Assembly: GCA_028290905.1 (NCBI GenBank)
Contig: JAQGIW010000110.1
Location: forward strand, 1-64,000
Length of the DNA: 64,000 nt
Direction: 5' to 3'
Source: Caulobacteraceae bacterium
Lineage (GTDB): Bacteria > Pseudomonadota > Alphaproteobacteria > Caulobacterales > Caulobacteraceae
The number at the start of each line of letters is the position of its first letter. Position 1 is the first letter of the stretch. This document shows positions 62,881-64,000 of the stretch, in pieces. Made by a program: the position numbers and the translations under genes. Below the pieces are notes generated by a model that was not told the DNA's origin, did no database searches, and saw only the letters and a list, made by a program, of their open reading frames with translations.

Positions 62881-64000
62881 ATGTCAGGGAGCCTGCCGCC
62901 GAATGGAGGAAACTATGAGTTCTCTCCGCAGGAACGGCCCTTCACGCCAGGCTCTCCCTATTCGCCAACGCATACGGCCTGGCGCCGCACAGCCTATGCG
63001 GGCGTGGCCTTGCTCGCCGGCGCGGGCGCCACCTTCCCGAGCGCTCTGACGTCCGTCAACGTGGGTTCGATCTCCGGCTCCCTCGGCGCCTATGCGGCAG
63101 AGGCCAGCTGGCTTCCTGCGATCTATTTCGCCGCCAATGCGAGCGCCAATCTCACCCTGATAAAGGCCCGAGCGCAGTTCGGCATTCCAGCGGTGACCCA
63201 GACGTTCTTGATCATTTTCGCCGCCGCGGCCCTGCTCGAGCTGGTCCATCCGACGCTTGTGACGGCGGTCCTCGCACGCGCCTGCAATGGCATGGCGGCC
63301 GCAGGGCTCGTGACGCTCGCCGTCTACTACCTGATGCAGATCTTCCCCCCCAACCTCAGGCCAGTCGGGCTGGTGATCGGCCTCGGCCTGTCGCAGCTCG
63401 GAACGCCCTTGGCGAGGCTGGTTCCGGTGGACCTGTTGGGCGCCGACCGCTGGTTCGGCATGCACCTCTTGGAACTGGCGATCCCCCTGGGGCTGCTGGC
63501 GGCCACTTTGGCGGTCCCCCTTCCGCCGAGCGAACGGGTCCGGACGTTTCGAGGGCTCGATCTCGTGACCATCGGCTTTGCCGTTCCGGCCATTTTCCTG
63601 GTCTGCAGCGTCCTGGGCCTTGGCCGGGTGGTTTGGTGGACGGATGCGCCATGGCTCGGCTGGATGCTTGCCGCCGCCGTGCCCTTGTTCACCATCGCTT
63701 GGCTGGTGGAGGCGAACCGGACCCATCCGCTCATTCAGTTCGGATGGATCGGGACCCGGGACATTCTGCGGTTCGGCGCGGTCGCGCTCCTCGTCCGCCT
63801 GGCGCTTGCGGAACAGACTTTCGGGGCCGTCGGCCTCCTCACCTCCGGAGGGCTGACCAACGATCAGCTCAGGACATTGTTCGCCTGGGTCTTGGCCGCG
63901 ATGCTGGCGGGCATCGCAGCGGCGGCGCTCACTCTCTCCGAGCGGCGGCTGCCCTGGCAGCTCATGGTCGCGGCGCTGTTCATAGCCCTTGGGGCCTGGC
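62881..64000 (+). CDS. MFS transporter, DHA2/EmrB-like (runs off the window)
   Basis: An open frame of at least 373 codons from ATG 62881 (MSGSLPPNGGNYEF) that is missing from the ORF track because no stop is reached before the end. It has many hydrophobic helices: YAGVALLAGAGATFPSALTS, then NVGSISGSLGAYAAEASWLP, LVTLAVYYLMQIFPPNLRPV and VTIGFAVPAIFLVCSVLGLG. The N-terminal helix followed by a loop and the SGSLGA/EASWLPAIY pattern resembles 14-helix EmrB/QacA-type transporters. It would import a substrate or export a product of the adjacent pathway. The long minus-strand ORF in the track (62884-63726) is its shadow. The C-terminus is outside the window. Confidence 0.8.
   Translation, partial: MSGSLPPNGGNYEFSPQERPFTPGSPYSPTHTAWRRTAYAGVALLAGAGATFPSALTSVNVGSISGSLGAYAAEASWLPAIYFAANASANLTLIKARAQFGIPAVTQTFLIIFAAAALLELVHPTLVTAVLARACNGMAAAGLVTLAVYYLMQIFPPNLRPVGLVIGLGLSQLGTPLARLVPVDLLGADRWFGMHLLELAIPLGLLAATLAVPLPPSERVRTFRGLDLVTIGFAVPAIFLVCSVLGLGRVVWWTDAPWLGWMLAAAVPLFTIAWLVEANRTHPLIQFGWIGTRDILRFGAVALLVRLALAEQTFGAVGLLTSGGLTNDQLRTLFAWVLAAMLAGIAAAALTLSERRLPWQLMVAALFIALGAW

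Noticed and set aside
62884-63726. 280-residue minus-strand ORF
   Set aside because: Shadow of the MFS transporter on the plus strand; it is rich in Arg, Gly and Gln with no domain.

Overview
The window is GC-rich DNA (only 14.4-15.8 kb looks AT-richer). It reads as the chromosome of a heterotrophic alphaproteobacterium. The TonB-dependent receptor, the many SDR, CaiB and hydrolase genes and the winged-helix/ATPase regulators fit Caulobacterales or Sphingomonadales; this placement is an inference from gene families, not a measurement. No rRNA, tRNA or CRISPR array was seen. Gene density is high, but the seams between functional blocks carry many broken genes and insertion-sequence remnants, so the window looks like a mosaic of acquired catabolic modules.

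0-14 kb is a catabolic block: TonB-dependent receptor, YciI-like protein, a decayed DUF4424 gene, two SDRs, a class-C beta-lactamase-like hydrolase, a VOC protein, a double-TetR regulator, and a leftward homogentisate-dioxygenase-like / flavin reductase / CaiB set. 13-17 kb is a seam: a VOC fragment, a possible group II intron RT remnant, a small vicinal-cysteine membrane protein pair, an AT-richer two-TM protein, a DUF6471 gene, a truncated IS1595 and an IS6 element.

17-33 kb is the clearest pathway, an N-methylglutamate (NMG) route for methylamine. It holds a GlxA/AraC regulator, mgdABCD (sarcosine-oxidase-like NMG dehydrogenase), purU, a frameshifted folD, a PP2C-phosphatase/Ser-Thr-kinase fusion, an APC permease, an XRE-cupin regulator, mgsABC (NMG synthase) and gmaS. 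GmaS would make gamma-glutamylmethylamide, Mgs would turn it into N-methylglutamate, and Mgd would oxidise that to glutamate with the C1 unit loaded on tetrahydrofolate. FolD and PurU would carry the C1 unit to formate.

33-45 kb holds IS6/IS110 debris, two tandem paralogous winged-helix/ATPase/TPR regulators separated by an NDH-2 fragment, three alpha/beta hydrolases and an AraC regulator. 45-52.7 kb holds a leftward operon of a PoxB-like enzyme, an FAH-family hydrolase and an FAD/Fe-S D-2-hydroxyacid dehydrogenase, flanked by gene fragments. 52.8-64 kb holds a leftward six-gene operon (enoyl-CoA hydratase, CaiB, EtfB, EtfA, acyl-CoA dehydrogenase, ETF-QO). Opposite it are a 3-hydroxyacyl-CoA dehydrogenase, a YWTD beta-propeller and an MFS transporter that is absent from the supplied ORF track.

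The most notable unexplained signal is a repeated C-run/G-run palindrome with a conserved GATnCCGCG-type flank. Copies lie about 90-150 bp upstream of five transcription units between 45 and 63 kb, in the same orientation relative to the genes. They look like the operators of a local regulon.
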